This document shows, piece by piece, positions 8,502 through 17,743 of a stretch of 49,406 bases of DNA. A program made the translations under genes and the position numbers. How positions within the stretch are numbered: position 1 is the stretch's first letter; the number at the start of each line of letters is the position of its first letter. The notes under the pieces are model-generated. The model did no database searches. It saw only the letters and a list, made by a program, of their open reading frames with translations, and was not told where the DNA came from. The DNA is taken from assembly GCF_002709775.1 (NCBI RefSeq), contig NZ_PAQR01000040.1, positions 1 to 49,406 on the forward strand, given 5' to 3'. This DNA is from Thalassospira sp. (GTDB taxonomy: Bacteria; Pseudomonadota; Alphaproteobacteria; Rhodospirillales; Thalassospiraceae).

Positions 8502-10688
8502 ATGTTAGATAGAAACAATGCGGCAGGCGGGCTATTGGACATTCGTCGTAGGGCGGCAGGTAAAATTCAATTAATTCAAATATTTGCGAATGTTCTCTCG
8601 CAAATTAATTTTGTTGTTACAAGCCAAAGAAATAAGTGGTTTCTGACTTCCGTTATATTCTTTGGGTTGGTCTGTGCCGGGTATTTCTTGCTCCCTGCGC
8701 GTATTGATCCTGCCGAGATCGGTCTTGCTGTGATTCTTTTGGCCTGCGCATTCTGGGTGTCGCGGCGCATTGCTTTTCTCGCCTTTGTGTTTCAACTGCT
8801 TGCCAGCATGGCTTTCGGGGCTTTGACGAGTGCGGTTCATACCGAACTGGGCCCAACTGATATTCCGACAAAAACGCTTTATGCGACTGAAGTCACCGGC
8901 ACCATCATCGGGCTGGAACCCCGTAACGGGCGGATCCGGGCAACGGTTCAACCCAGCAAAATTGATGGTATCCCCGAAGACCAACTGAACTGGAATGTCA
9001 GGCTCAGTTTTTTGGGCGACAGTCGGCTTTCGATCGGTGATCAGGTCCGCGCAAACGCGCGCCTCTTTCCGCTGCGGCCGCCATCCGTACCCGGTGATCC
9101 CGATTTTTCACGCAATCTCTATTTCAGCAATATTGGCGCATCCGGATTTGTTTTTGGACGACAGTTCGAAGTTTCTGGATTGGAAAAAACACACGATAAC
9201 AATGCATTGATGGTTTATGTTGAAAGTGCGCGTCAGCATATCTCGGCTGCTATCAGCAATGAAATGACCGGACCTGAAACCGGAATTGCCAAGGCGCTGA
9301 TCATTGGCGAGCGGGGCGAAGTCACTCCCGAAATTGCTGATAATCTCCGCAAGTCGGGCTTGGCCCACCTGTTGGCGATTTCGGGACTGCATATGGGTTT
9401 GCTCTGCGGGACGGTGTTTTTCCTGATCCGCTTCGGACTGGCCGCCATTCCGGCAATTGCCTTGCGCTATCCGATCAAGAAATGGGCCGCAATGGCCGCG
9501 ATGCTGGCCGGACTTGTGTATCTAGGCTTGTCGGGGGCCACCATCCCGACCCAGCGTGCCTTTGTCATGTTACTGGTTGTCTGGTTGGCATTGCTGTTGG
9601 ATCGACGGGCCATATCGCTGCGGTTGGTGGGTGTGGCCGCCATTGTTGTTCTGGTCCTGCGGCCTGATGCCGTGCTGGGGGCAAGCTTCCAGTTATCCTT
9701 TGCCGCCGTTGGCGCACTTGTCGCCTTTTATGATGGGCCGGGGCGTCGTTGGCTGGACCGGCAAGGCATGCTGTCCTGGTATGAGCGCGGCGGTCTTTAT
9801 CTTGCCGGTTTGCTATTGACCAGCCTGATTGTCACTGCCGTGACTGCCCCGATCATTGGCTATCATTTTGGGCGCATTTCGATGCTCGGCGTGTTTGCCA
9901 ATCTGATCGCCATTCCGGTCATGGCCTTCTGGGTAATGCCGTGGATTGTCGTGACACTGGCACTTGTCCCGTTCGGGCTTGCCGGGCTTTCCTTGGCGGC
10001 AGTGAAGCCCGGGCTGACTGCTTTGCTGGAAACCGCCGATCTGGTCGCCGCCCAAAACTGGGGGCTTTGGTATGTCTCGGGCCTTGATATGTGGGCGGTC
10101 GCTTTGGGTTTGCTGGCCCTGGCATGGATCGTCATCTGGCGGGACAAGGTAATGATCATCCCGGTGATCCCTGTGATCATCGCAGCCTTCATTTTTCAGC
10201 TAACCCATCAAGAACCGGAAATCCTGATCTCCGGCGACCGCGAAAGCTGGGCGATCTATGACCCCGATGCCGGCACCCTGCATACATCATCCCGACTGAA
10301 TGACTTCCAGAAAGACATCTGGATGAACCGCTTTGGCATTCGCCCGGAACAGGAAAAAAGCCGCGTAAAACCCTGCCAAAACGACCCGTGTTATGTAGCT
10401 GTTAGCGCTAACAACGTACCATCACGCATCATTGTCGCAAGCCACATCACCAACCCCTTTTACGCCTGTCGCAACGCCGATATTATCGTTAGCCAACAAA
10501 CAGATCTGCCAACCACCTGTCAGGCATCCGGCGCACGTACGATCATTGATGATGATGTTCTGTGGTGGCAGGGCGGTGTGGCCATCAAGCTGCCCGAAAC
10601 TTCAACGGCATCACCCATCATCAACACTGTCCGCGCAGAAACCGGTAACTGGCCGTGGATCATCATCGGCGGCAGAGCAGGGCGATAG
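8502..10688 (+). CDS. comEC: ComEC/Rec2-family DNA uptake channel
   Basis: 728 aa polytopic inner-membrane protein. The order is an N-terminal pair of hydrophobic segments (about 45-100), a soluble OB-like DUF4131 region (about 110-230), and the Competence domain (about 250-520) with the signature SGLAHLLAISGLHMGLL near residues 285-300 and many membrane helices. A soluble C-terminal region (about 570-728) resembles the divergent, metal-ligand-poor C-termini common in alphaproteobacterial ComEC rather than an intact metallo-beta-lactamase domain. It is thought to carry one DNA strand across the inner membrane. The start is uncertain: ATG 8502 has no strong ribosome site and the first 25 codons are AT-rich with an inverted repeat. 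The lexA-comEC-gltX neighbourhood is conserved in Rhodospirillales. Confidence 0.9.
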   Translation: MLDRNNAAGGLLDIRRRAAGKIQLIQIFANVLSQINFVVTSQRNKWFLTSVIFFGLVCAGYFLLPARIDPAEIGLAVILLACAFWVSRRIAFLAFVFQLLASMAFGALTSAVHTELGPTDIPTKTLYATEVTGTIIGLEPRNGRIRATVQPSKIDGIPEDQLNWNVRLSFLGDSRLSIGDQVRANARLFPLRPPSVPGDPDFSRNLYFSNIGASGFVFGRQFEVSGLEKTHDNNALMVYVESARQHISAAISNEMTGPETGIAKALIIGERGEVTPEIADNLRKSGLAHLLAISGLHMGLLCGTVFFLIRFGLAAIPAIALRYPIKKWAAMAAMLAGLVYLGLSGATIPTQRAFVMLLVVWLALLLDRRAISLRLVGVAAIVVLVLRPDAVLGASFQLSFAAVGALVAFYDGPGRRWLDRQGMLSWYERGGLYLAGLLLTSLIVTAVTAPIIGYHFGRISMLGVFANLIAIPVMAFWVMPWIVVTLALVPFGLAGLSLAAVKPGLTALLETADLVAAQNWGLWYVSGLDMWAVALGLLALAWIVIWRDKVMIIPVIPVIIAAFIFQLTHQEPEILISGDRESWAIYDPDAGTLHTSSRLNDFQKDIWMNRFGIRPEQEKSRVKPCQNDPCYVAVSANNVPSRIIVASHITNPFYACRNADIIVSQQTDLPTTCQASGARTIIDDDVLWWQGGVAIKLPETSTASPIINTVRAETGNWPWIIIGGRAGR
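8582..8605. repeat. Inverted repeat near the comEC 5' end
   Basis: ATTTGCGA, 8 spacer bases, TCGCAAAT, followed by an AT-rich TAATTTTG. It falls inside the first 35 codons if comEC starts at 8502, or in the leader if a later start is used. It could act as a stem-loop in the mRNA or as an operator. Confidence 0.35.
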
Positions 10689-10719
10689 GATGCGAGCCTG
10701 CGCGACACCTCACAAAACA

Positions 10720-10748
10720 AAACGCCCGGGCAATAGCACCGGGCGTTT
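10720..10748. terminator. Terminator between comEC and lexA (convergent)
   Basis: The stem AAACGCCCGG / CCGGGCGTTT has a 9-base loop. On the minus strand it is followed by a T-rich GTTTTGTTTTG, so it best serves lexA. It may also stop comEC on the plus strand. Confidence 0.8.
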
Positions 10749-10772
10749 GATGTTCAGAATGCAGGCGAACGA

Positions 10773-11480
10773 TCAGTATTGGCGCAGGAGCCCGACCAGG
10801 CGGCCCTGAATGCGCACGCGATCCGGCGACAGGGCGCGGGTTTCATAGCGCGCATTGGCAGGCTCCAAAAGGACCTCGCCACGGCCACGCTTGAGGCGTT
10901 TGAGGGTGGCTTCGCTGTCATCGACAAGGGCCACAACGATGGTGCCGTCATGGGCCTGTTCGCAGCGCTGTATCAGGACGGTGTCGCCGTCAAGAATGCC
11001 GGCCTCAACCATCGAATCACCCGATACTTCCAGAGCGTAGTGATCACCGGTGCCAAGGAGGGCGGCCGGGACCTGCACCATGGTGCTCTGATCACGAAGG
11101 GCCTCGATCGGGGTACCCGCAGCAATCCGGCCATACAGCGGCAAACCAATGGATTCCCCGGCTTCGGAGAACGCGGTTGGCACGGTCGCGGGCCGGTGCG
11201 GCGCCTTTCGCGCACTGGCGATGGATGTGACGTTGTTTGGCTTTTCGGGCGCGTCATCGTCGCTGTTTTCGGGCAGGCGCACCACTTCAAGCGCGCGTGC
11301 ACGATGGGCGAGGCGGCGGATGAAACCGCGTTCCTCAAGCCCTGTGATCAGGCGATGAATGCCGGATTTGGATTTAAGGTTCAGGGCCTCTTTCATTTCG
11401 TCGAAAGAGGGCGAAATCCCGTGATCGCGAAGGTAATTGTCTATATAGACCAGCAACTCATATTGCTTGCGCGTCAGCAT
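10773..11480 (-). CDS. lexA: SOS repressor LexA
   Basis: 235 aa, slightly long because of a linker rich in Asp, Pro and Ala (residues 70-105), normal in alphaproteobacteria. Residues 1-65 are the winged-helix DNA-binding domain ([12 protein letters not shown]...[18 protein letters not shown]). The self-cleavage site is Ala121-Gly122 in [11 protein letters not shown], and the catalytic dyad is Ser156 (SGDSMVEAG) and Lys194 (ATLKRLKR). RecA filaments trigger self-cleavage after DNA damage. A perfect alphaproteobacterial SOS box lies 45 bases upstream, so the gene should repress itself. Confidence 0.97.
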   Translation of the reverse strand: MLTRKQYELLVYIDNYLRDHGISPSFDEMKEALNLKSKSGIHRLITGLEERGFIRRLAHRARALEVVRLPENSDDDAPEKPNNVTSIASARKAPHRPATVPTAFSEAGESIGLPLYGRIAAGTPIEALRDQSTMVQVPAALLGTGDHYALEVSGDSMVEAGILDGDTVLIQRCEQAHDGTIVVALVDDSEATLKRLKRGRGEVLLEPANARYETRALSPDRVRIQGRLVGLLRQY

Positions 11481-11524
11481 GATATTTCCCGAACCTGTAA
11501 AAAGAACAAAAAGGATACATAAAT

Positions 11525-11539
11525 GTTCTACTTTAGTTC
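11525..11539. promoter_or_regulatory. LexA-binding SOS box (GTTC-N7-GTTC)
   Basis: GTTC at 11525-11528 and GTTC at 11536-11539 are separated by exactly seven bases, which is the established direct-repeat SOS box of alphaproteobacteria. It stands 45 bases before the lexA ATG (on the minus strand it reads GAAC-N7-GAAC), the expected place for autoregulation. Confidence 0.88.
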
Positions 11540-11642
11540 TTTTCGTGGGTCAAGCGCGTCTGTGCGATTAAACGGAAAAACCGAATAATCGCGGCAATTT
11601 TTCAAAAAATGTGAATATTGAGCCGTTTTTCAGCACAGGATG

Positions 11643-12122
11643 CTAGTCCGCAGTAAAGGTCCCCGACTTGCCACCTTCTTTTCGGGTGACCCGCAGATCG
11701 GTAATCCTCATACTTTTATCAACCGCCTTGCACATGTCAAAAACCGTCAGGGCCGAAACCGACGCCGCGGTGAGGGCCTCCATCTCGACACCGGTCTTGC
11801 CGGTTGTCTTGCAGGTGGCGGTGATATCGACGGCATCAGCGTCGCTGGCAAGCTCCAGATCGACCGTGACGGAGGTTAGGGGCAGGGGATGACAGAGCGG
11901 GATCAGATCGGGGGTCTTTTTCGCGCCCATGATCCCGGCAAGCTGCGCGATGCCAAGAACATCCCCCTTTTTATGGCCGCGTTCCGCAATCAGCTTGGCC
12001 GTTTCGGAAGACATCAGAACCCGTGCCTTGGCAATTGCAATGCGCGCGGTTTCCGCCTTGGCCGAGATATCGACCATCACCGCATTGCCACCGGCATCAA
12101 TATGGGAAAGCTTGTCTGCCAT
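11643..12122 (-). CDS. moaC: Cyclic pyranopterin monophosphate synthase MoaC
   Basis: 159 aa, full length. With MoaA it makes cyclic pyranopterin monophosphate from GTP, the first stage of molybdenum cofactor synthesis. Conserved blocks are MVDISAKAETARIAIA near residue 16, LIPLCHPLPLT near 73 and the active-site stretch GVEMEALTAASVSALTVFDM near 110. It is 17 bases after trpC on the same strand. In related genomes moeA usually follows moaC before lexA; here lexA is next, with a 162-base gap and no moeA. Confidence 0.96.
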   Translation of the reverse strand: MADKLSHIDAGGNAVMVDISAKAETARIAIAKARVLMSSETAKLIAERGHKKGDVLGIAQLAGIMGAKKTPDLIPLCHPLPLTSVTVDLELASDADAVDITATCKTTGKTGVEMEALTAASVSALTVFDMCKAVDKSMRITDLRVTRKEGGKSGTFTAD

Positions 12123-12139
12123 TTTGGGTCCAGTATGGG

Positions 12140-12937
12140 TCAGGCCGCAAGGCCGAGCAGGTTGCGGGTGGCGGTTGCGACGTCGTCCTGACGCATCAGG
12201 CTTTCACCGATCAGGAAGCATTGCGCGCCAACCTTTGCCATGCGGGCAAGGTCATCGGGGGTAAACAGGCCGCTTTCGGCGACCAGCAAACGGTCATCAC
12301 CAACCATGCTTGCCAGTTCCTCGGTCGTGGTGAGGCTGGTTTCCATGGTCTTGAGGTTACGGTTATTGATGCCAAGCAGTCGCGATTTCAGCTTCAGCGC
12401 CCGTTCGAGTTCCGGGGCATTGTGCACCTCGATCAGCACATCCATGCCAAGGCTGTGCGCGGCATCTTCAAGTTCGGCCGCCAGGCTGTCTTCAAGGGCC
12501 GCCATGATCAGAAGAATGCAATCCGCACCAAGCGCGCGGGCCTCGGTGATCTGATAGGGATCGACCATGAAATCCTTGCGAAGGGCCGGAAGGTCGACGG
12601 CGGCACGGGCAGCGACCAGATAGCTGTCATCGCCCTGGAAATAGGGGATGTCGGTCAGAACCGACAGGCAGCTTGCCCCGCCAGCCTTATAGGCCTTGGC
12701 CAGTTCCGGCGGATTGAAGTCCGGGCGGATCAGGCCCTTGGACGGGGAGGCCTTCTTGATTTCGGCAATCAGGCCATAACGGCCATCGGCAACACTGGTT
12801 TCAAGCGCCTTGATAAAGCCACGCGGTGCGGATTGTTCTTTTGCCTCGGCCTCAAGCGTGCCAATAGACGTACGCGCCTTGCAGGCTGCGACATGTTCGC
12901 GCTTGTCGTTGCAGATTTTGGTCAGTACGTCGCTCAC
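12140..12937 (-). CDS. trpC: Indole-3-glycerol phosphate synthase TrpC
   Basis: 265 aa single-domain (beta/alpha)8 enzyme (not fused to TrpF). It closes CdRP into indole-3-glycerol phosphate in tryptophan synthesis. Motifs include [13 protein letters not shown] near residue 57, the core [12 protein letters not shown] near 117 and [15 protein letters not shown] near 188. The start overlaps the trpD stop by four bases (ATGA arrangement), so translation is coupled. It is the third gene of a trpG-trpD-trpC-moaC run. Confidence 0.97.
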   Translation of the reverse strand: MSDVLTKICNDKREHVAACKARTSIGTLEAEAKEQSAPRGFIKALETSVADGRYGLIAEIKKASPSKGLIRPDFNPPELAKAYKAGGASCLSVLTDIPYFQGDDSYLVAARAAVDLPALRKDFMVDPYQITEARALGADCILLIMAALEDSLAAELEDAAHSLGMDVLIEVHNAPELERALKLKSRLLGINNRNLKTMETSLTTTEELASMVGDDRLLVAESGLFTPDDLARMAKVGAQCFLIGESLMRQDDVATATRNLLGLAA

Positions 12938-13968
12938 GCCGCGTTTCCTTCGTTGGTGATGTCTACAAGGCCCTGAAGGGTTTTGGCGGCCTTGCCGCTA
13001 TCAATGGCCTCTGCGGCCTTTTTGATGCCATCGGCCAGATCGCTGGCAATGCCGGTCACCACGAGGGCCGCGCCGGCATTCATCAGAACGATATCACGGT
13101 ACGGGCCTTTTTTGGCGGCGAGCAGATCTGTGATCGCCTTGGCATTGACATCGGCATCGCCGCCCTTGAGGTCGTCAAGCGTTGCGGTTTCAAGGCCGAA
13201 ATCGCCCGGATTGATTTCAAAGGTGGTGACGGTGCCATCCTTGACCTCGGCGACAAAGGTCGGGCCGGTGGTCGAGATTTCATCAAGGCCACTATGACCA
13301 TGGACAACCCAGGCATGGACGGAGCCCAGACGGTTCAGCACATGGGCAATCGGTTCGACCCACTGTTTGCCAAAGACGCCGAGAACCTGACGTTTGGTTT
13401 TGGCCGGGTTGGCGAGTGGCCCGAGCAGGTTAAAGATCGTGCGCGTGCCCATTTCAACACGGGTCGGCATGACATGGCGCATCGCCGAATGGTGACGGGT
13501 CGCCATCATGAAGCAGAGATTGATTTCACGAAGCGCCTTCTCAAGGAGCTTCATATCGGCATCAAGATTGACACCCAGCGCCATCAGAACATCAGCCGAA
13601 CCCGATTTCGACGAAGCCGCACGGTTGCCGTGCTTGGCAACGGTTGCGCCAGCGGCAGCGGCAACGATGGCCGCCCCGGTCGAAATGTTATAGGTGCCGC
13701 TGCCATCACCGCCGGTGCCGCAGGTATCAACCGCGTTTTCCGGGGCAATGATGCCGGTGGCCTTTTCGCGCATGACACGGGCCGCACCGGTAATTTCATC
13801 GATGGTTTCACCGCGCAGGCGCAGCCCCATCAGGAAAGCCCCCATCTGCGATGGCGTCGCCTGACCGGACATCAGCACGTTAAAGGCGCCTTCGGCCATG
13901 CTTTCGGTCAGTTTTTCGCCATCTGCGACTTTGGCCAGAATTGGCTTCAGATCATGATCAGTCGACAT
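12934..13968 (-). CDS. trpD: Anthranilate phosphoribosyltransferase TrpD
   Basis: 344 aa. It transfers phosphoribosyl from PRPP to anthranilate. The phosphate-binding signature [15 protein letters not shown] lies near residue 83, [17 protein letters not shown] near 113 and the anthranilate-site [19 protein letters not shown] near 170. It is separate from trpG, unlike the fused enterobacterial protein. It overlaps trpC by four bases and starts 46 bases after the trpG stop. Confidence 0.97.
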   Translation of the reverse strand: MSTDHDLKPILAKVADGEKLTESMAEGAFNVLMSGQATPSQMGAFLMGLRLRGETIDEITGAARVMREKATGIIAPENAVDTCGTGGDGSGTYNISTGAAIVAAAAGATVAKHGNRAASSKSGSADVLMALGVNLDADMKLLEKALREINLCFMMATRHHSAMRHVMPTRVEMGTRTIFNLLGPLANPAKTKRQVLGVFGKQWVEPIAHVLNRLGSVHAWVVHGHSGLDEISTTGPTFVAEVKDGTVTTFEINPGDFGLETATLDDLKGGDADVNAKAITDLLAAKKGPYRDIVLMNAGAALVVTGIASDLADGIKKAAEAIDSGKAAKTLQGLVDITNEGNAA

Positions 13969-14014
13969 CGGGTCTTCCTTGGTTTGCGGTCCAGTGCACG
14001 CAACGCACTATCGG

Positions 14015-14587
14015 TCAGGCACTGGTATAGTCGATAAAATTCTTCAATAGGGCGTGGCCATGTTCCGAAGCAATGCTTTCGGGATGGAACTGAACGCCGT
14101 GAATCTGATGGGTTTTGTGACGCACGCCCATAATCAGACCATCTCCGCTTTCTGCGGTGATTTCAAGGCTGTCGGGCAAAGTTTCGCGCTCAATCACCAA
14201 TGAATGATAACGGGTGGCTTCAAACGGGCTGGGAAGGCCTGCAAAGACGCTTTGTCCGGAATGGGTCATCGCATCGGTTTTGCCATGCATGCATTCAGGC
14301 GCGCGGATAACCTTGCCGCCAAAGGCCTGACCAATCGATTGATGGCCAAGACATACGCCAAGCAGCTTGACCTTGCCCGCCGCCGCCTTGATCAGATCAA
14401 GGCAGATGCCGGCACGTTCCGGGTCGCAAGGACCCGGCGAGATCACAATGCCTTCGGGGTTAAGTGCGAGCGCTTCTTGCACGCTCACCTCATCATTGCG
14501 GCGCACTTCGACCTCGGGGCCGAGTTCGCGCAGATAGTGCCACAGATTGAATGTGAAACTGTCGTAATTATCAATGAGGAGATACAT
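14015..14587 (-). CDS. trpG: Anthranilate synthase glutaminase subunit TrpG
   Basis: 190 aa class I glutamine amidotransferase that supplies ammonia to TrpE. The catalytic triad is Cys79 ([16 protein letters not shown]), His168 and Glu170 ([13 protein letters not shown]). The short [15 protein letters not shown] start is the family hallmark. In some bacteria TrpG also serves PabB. It heads the trpGDC-moaC unit. trpE lies 1.6 kb away beyond a divergent gene, on the same strand but in a separate unit. Confidence 0.96.
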   Translation of the reverse strand: MYLLIDNYDSFTFNLWHYLRELGPEVEVRRNDEVSVQEALALNPEGIVISPGPCDPERAGICLDLIKAAAGKVKLLGVCLGHQSIGQAFGGKVIRAPECMHGKTDAMTHSGQSVFAGLPSPFEATRYHSLVIERETLPDSLEITAESGDGLIMGVRHKTHQIHGVQFHPESIASEHGHALLKNFIDYTSA

Positions 14588-14774
14588 AAAAAAGCAGGCT
14601 CACGCACATTAAGGTCGGCAGAGAATAAACGCCATTGTCGCTACGTCAAGCAGAAGCAGAGCAAGGCTTTTTTGGTATCAGCTGCATCTCTGATCACACG
14701 AGGTGCGATCCTTTAACTGTGCGCTAACCAGAGCCGTTTTAAAAAGATCAAAAGAACCGCCGACAGGATCGGTG

Positions 14775-14780
14775 TATAAT
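14775..14780 (+). promoter_or_regulatory. Possible -10 element before the polysaccharide deacetylase gene
   Basis: A perfect TATAAT lies 80 bases before the GTG start in the 272-base divergent gap between trpG and the deacetylase. No good -35 sequence sits 17 bases upstream (AAGAAC), so this is weak. GGCTGTT...AACAGCC just downstream may form a hairpin in the leader. Confidence 0.3.
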
Positions 14781-14859
14781 CACCATATGGGAAGGGGCTG
14801 TTCAATCAACGAAACAGCCGCTACGAGCATCCCAGCAAACGAATACTGGAGACCACAGC

Positions 14860-16092
14860 GTGGCACGCCGGGCAACCCGGGCAACAACCGCCAAACGTAA
14901 AAAGGCGGCACCCAAGAAATCCAATCGCAAGAAGACCGCCCCGAAAAAGAAATCGGGTGGCATTGGTCGCCTGATGCTGGGCGGGGCCTTTGTTGCGGGT
15001 ACACTGTCTGCGATCATCGCGGTCGGCAGCATGCTTGAACTTGATCGCGCGTCGGACGAATTTGGCCGTGCTGCGGATCAGAAGGCGCCGAATTACGCAC
15101 TTGCCGATCCCGAACCGACCCCGATGTTGCGCAAGGATTACAAGCTTTCGGATAACGCATCGATTTCCGAGCGTGGACGTACCGGGTATCTCGTTGGCGA
15201 AAGTGACGGTTCCAGCGCCTCGACGGGACAAAACACGCAAGGTCAGCAGGGGCTGACGGACTATGTTCCGGCACCGGCATCGCGCAAGCCCACCCAAGGG
15301 GGCGATATCCTTCCGGGTGATAGCGGCAATGATGTGCCGAGTGCGTCGATTGCGGCCATGGATCAGCCATGGCGGAAATATGCCGCCCTGACGCAGGATA
15401 CCGGCGACAAGCCGGTGATCGCGATTGTGATTGATGATGCTGGCCTTGATCAGCCGCGCACGGCGCGCACGGTGGAGCTTCCGGGGCCGATCACGATTTC
15501 CTATCTGCCCTATGCCCGCGATTTGCAGCCGCAGGTCAACGCGGCGCGCAAGGCCGGGCATGAGGTGATGTTGCATATGCCAATGGAGCCATCCTCGGCC
15601 GCTGTCGATCCGGGGCCGCATGCGTTGCTGGCAAGTTATGATCGCCAGACGATCCTGAACGAGATGGACTGGATGCTGGATCGCTTTGATGGCTATGTCG
15701 GTGTGAACAACCACATGGGCAGCAAGTTTACCGCCGATCCGGAACGCATGCGTGTCGTCATGGAAGTGATGAAGTCACGCGGTCTGATGTTCCTTGATAG
15801 CCGCACCAGCGCAGACTCGGTTGGCTATTCAACGGCCAACAATTTCGGCGTCCCGGCGATTACCCGCGATATCTTTATCGATGATGCCGATGATGCGGCC
15901 AAGATCGCCGATATGCTGGCGCGTACCGAAAATGTCGCCCGCAAGCAGGGCTTTGCCATCGCAATCGGCCATCCGCGCGATCTGACAATTGGCGCACTTA
16001 AAACATGGATCCCCGAAATTCAGGCCAAGGGCTTTGTGCTGGTGCCGATTACGGATGTTTTGCGCCGATCGATGCAAAGTGTGACTGGGTAG
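14860..16092 (+). CDS. Divergent polysaccharide deacetylase (YibQ/DUF610 family)
   Basis: 410 aa. Residues 1-33 are a Lys/Arg/Ala-rich cytoplasmic tail, 34-56 one membrane helix (RLMLGGAFVAGTLSAIIAVG), 57-180 a flexible acidic and Gly/Ser-rich periplasmic linker, and about 185-405 the deacetylase fold. Family motifs are VIAIVIDDAGLD, EVMLHMPMEP and GVNNHMGSKFT, and AIAIGHPR near the C-terminus. The true substrate of the family is not firmly known; YibQ relatives sit in cell-envelope contexts and often near M23/EnvC-type cell-wall genes. The start is GTG with CTGGAG 8 bases upstream. It is divergent from trpG and shares a bidirectional terminator with trpE. Confidence 0.85.
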   Translation: MARRATRATTAKRKKAAPKKSNRKKTAPKKKSGGIGRLMLGGAFVAGTLSAIIAVGSMLELDRASDEFGRAADQKAPNYALADPEPTPMLRKDYKLSDNASISERGRTGYLVGESDGSSASTGQNTQGQQGLTDYVPAPASRKPTQGGDILPGDSGNDVPSASIAAMDQPWRKYAALTQDTGDKPVIAIVIDDAGLDQPRTARTVELPGPITISYLPYARDLQPQVNAARKAGHEVMLHMPMEPSSAAVDPGPHALLASYDRQTILNEMDWMLDRFDGYVGVNNHMGSKFTADPERMRVVMEVMKSRGLMFLDSRTSADSVGYSTANNFGVPAITRDIFIDDADDAAKIADMLARTENVARKQGFAIAIGHPRDLTIGALKTWIPEIQAKGFVLVPITDVLRRSMQSVTG

Positions 16093-16110
16093 GTCTGACA
16101 GACGGACATG

Positions 16111-16145
16111 AAAAAGGGCTGCAGTTTCATTCTGCAGCCCTTTTT
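16111..16145. terminator. Bidirectional terminator between deacetylase and trpE
   Basis: The stem GGGCTGCAG / CTGCAGCCC has a 7-base loop, flanked by AAAAA on the left and TTTTT on the right. It can stop both convergent genes. Confidence 0.92.
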
Positions 16146-16162
16146 GTTTGCGTGATCGCCAA

Positions 16163-17662
16163 TCAGGCGAAGCGATGGGCTTCGCGGGCGGCGGCCATGA
16201 GGGCGCCGGCCTTGTTCTGGCATTCCTTGTGTTCGAGTTCCGGTTTGCTGTCGACGACGACACCGGCACCGGCCTGAATGTGGATTTTCTCGTCCTTGAT
16301 GACGGCGGTGCGCAGCGCGATGCAGGTATCCATCGAACCGTCGGCAGAGATATAGCCGATACAGCCGGCATAGATGCCGCGACGAACCGATTCCAGTTCA
16401 TCGATGATTTCCATGGCGCGGACTTTGGGTGCGCCTGAAACGGTTCCGGCGGGAAAGCCGGCCTTGAGCGCATCCATGGCGTCATATTTGGTTTCGTCAA
16501 TCTGACCGACGACGTTGGAAACGATATGCATGACGTGGGAATAGTATTCGATCTGTTCGCGGTCGGTGACACGCACGGTGCCCGGTTTGGAAACGCGGCC
16601 AACATCGTTGCGGCCAAGGTCGAGCAGCATCAGATGTTCCGAGCGTTCCTTGGGATCGTCAAGCAGGTCCTGGGCCATGATCTTGTCATCATCAGGCGTT
16701 TTGCCACGACGACGGGTGCCGGCAATCGGGCGAATGGTGACTTCGCCGTCGCGCAGACGGACAAGGATTTCCGGGCTGGCGCCGACGACCTGAAAGCCGC
16801 CGATATCAAGATAGAACATGAAGGGCGACGGATTGATCCGGCGAAGGGCGCGGTAAAAGGCGAAGGGGGGTAGCTGATAGGGCAGCGTGTAGCGCTGGGA
16901 TAGGACCACCTGAAAGATATCGCCCGCGCGGATATAGTCCTTGGCCTTTTCGACCATGTCGTGGAAGCCGGCCTCGGTCACGCTGACCGCAGGCTCGGGC
17001 AGGGTATCGGGCACGGATTTGGAGCGACGGTCGATAAACAGGTTACGCTGGAACTGCTGGACCACGTCATTGAGACGCGCACAGGCCAGATCATAGGCCG
17101 CATCCGCCGAGATACCGTTTTCCGGGCGCACCGGGGTGACGACAGTGACGGTGTCTTCGATGGTATCGAAACTTGCCGTTACGGTCGGGCGGATGAAAAT
17201 GCCATCGGGCACATCGAGTTCATCCTTGTTGCTGTCAGGCAGCTTTTCCATCAGGCGGACGGTGTCATAGCCCATATAGCCAACCAGACCGGCACTCATT
17301 GGCGGCAGGTTGTCAGGCAGTTCGATATAGCTTTCAGCAATCAGTTTCTTGAGGCTATCAAGCGGTGCGTCAGCCTCGGCCACGAAGGCGTCGGCATCGG
17401 CCATCGCGCGGCGATTGAGTTCGGCCTTGGTGCCAAAGCAGCGCCAGATCAGATCGGGCTTGAGGCCCAGAAAGGAATACCGTCCACGGACCGATCCGCC
17501 TTCAACAGATTCAAGCAAATAGGTGTTTGGCATGCCTTCGGCGATCTTGAGAAATGCCGAGACCGGCGTATCAAGATCAGCTGTCAGCGAGGTCCAGAGA
17601 ACCTGCGAAATGCCGTTATCGTAGTTTTGCTTGAAACTGGTGAAATCCGGTTTGATTTCCAT
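16163..17662 (-). CDS. trpE: Anthranilate synthase component I TrpE
   Basis: 499 aa. It makes anthranilate from chorismate using ammonia from TrpG. LLESVEGGSVRGRYSFLG near residue 50 is the N-terminal element that usually binds feedback tryptophan. The catalytic C-terminal half shows VVLSQRYTLPYQLPPFAFYR, GASPEILVRLRDGEVTIRPI, RRGKTPDDD, EHLMLLDLGRNDVGRV and SGAPKVRAMEIIDELE. It is a stand-alone TrpE, not the fused TrpEG of Rhizobiales. ppiD lies just upstream on the same strand with a terminator between them, leaving about 40 bases for a trpE leader and no room for a trp leader peptide. Confidence 0.96.
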   Translation of the reverse strand: MEIKPDFTSFKQNYDNGISQVLWTSLTADLDTPVSAFLKIAEGMPNTYLLESVEGGSVRGRYSFLGLKPDLIWRCFGTKAELNRRAMADADAFVAEADAPLDSLKKLIAESYIELPDNLPPMSAGLVGYMGYDTVRLMEKLPDSNKDELDVPDGIFIRPTVTASFDTIEDTVTVVTPVRPENGISADAAYDLACARLNDVVQQFQRNLFIDRRSKSVPDTLPEPAVSVTEAGFHDMVEKAKDYIRAGDIFQVVLSQRYTLPYQLPPFAFYRALRRINPSPFMFYLDIGGFQVVGASPEILVRLRDGEVTIRPIAGTRRRGKTPDDDKIMAQDLLDDPKERSEHLMLLDLGRNDVGRVSKPGTVRVTDREQIEYYSHVMHIVSNVVGQIDETKYDAMDALKAGFPAGTVSGAPKVRAMEIIDELESVRRGIYAGCIGYISADGSMDTCIALRTAVIKDEKIHIQAGAGVVVDSKPELEHKECQNKAGALMAAAREAHRFA

Positions 17663-17701
17663 GATCTGTCCGATGTTTAGTCTATGGCGTTGTCGGGATA
17701 G

Positions 17702-17734
17702 AAAAAGGGCGACCGGATGTTTCCGGTCGCCCTT
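17702..17734 (-). terminator. Terminator after ppiD, immediately upstream of trpE
   Basis: A perfect 12-base stem, AAGGGCGACCGG / CCGGTCGCCCTT, with a 6-base loop. On the minus strand it is followed by TTTTTC. It lies 40 bases before the trpE ATG, so it ends ppiD transcripts and could also act as an attenuator if trpE depends on read-through. Confidence 0.88.
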
Positions 17735-17743
17735 GTAAGCTTA

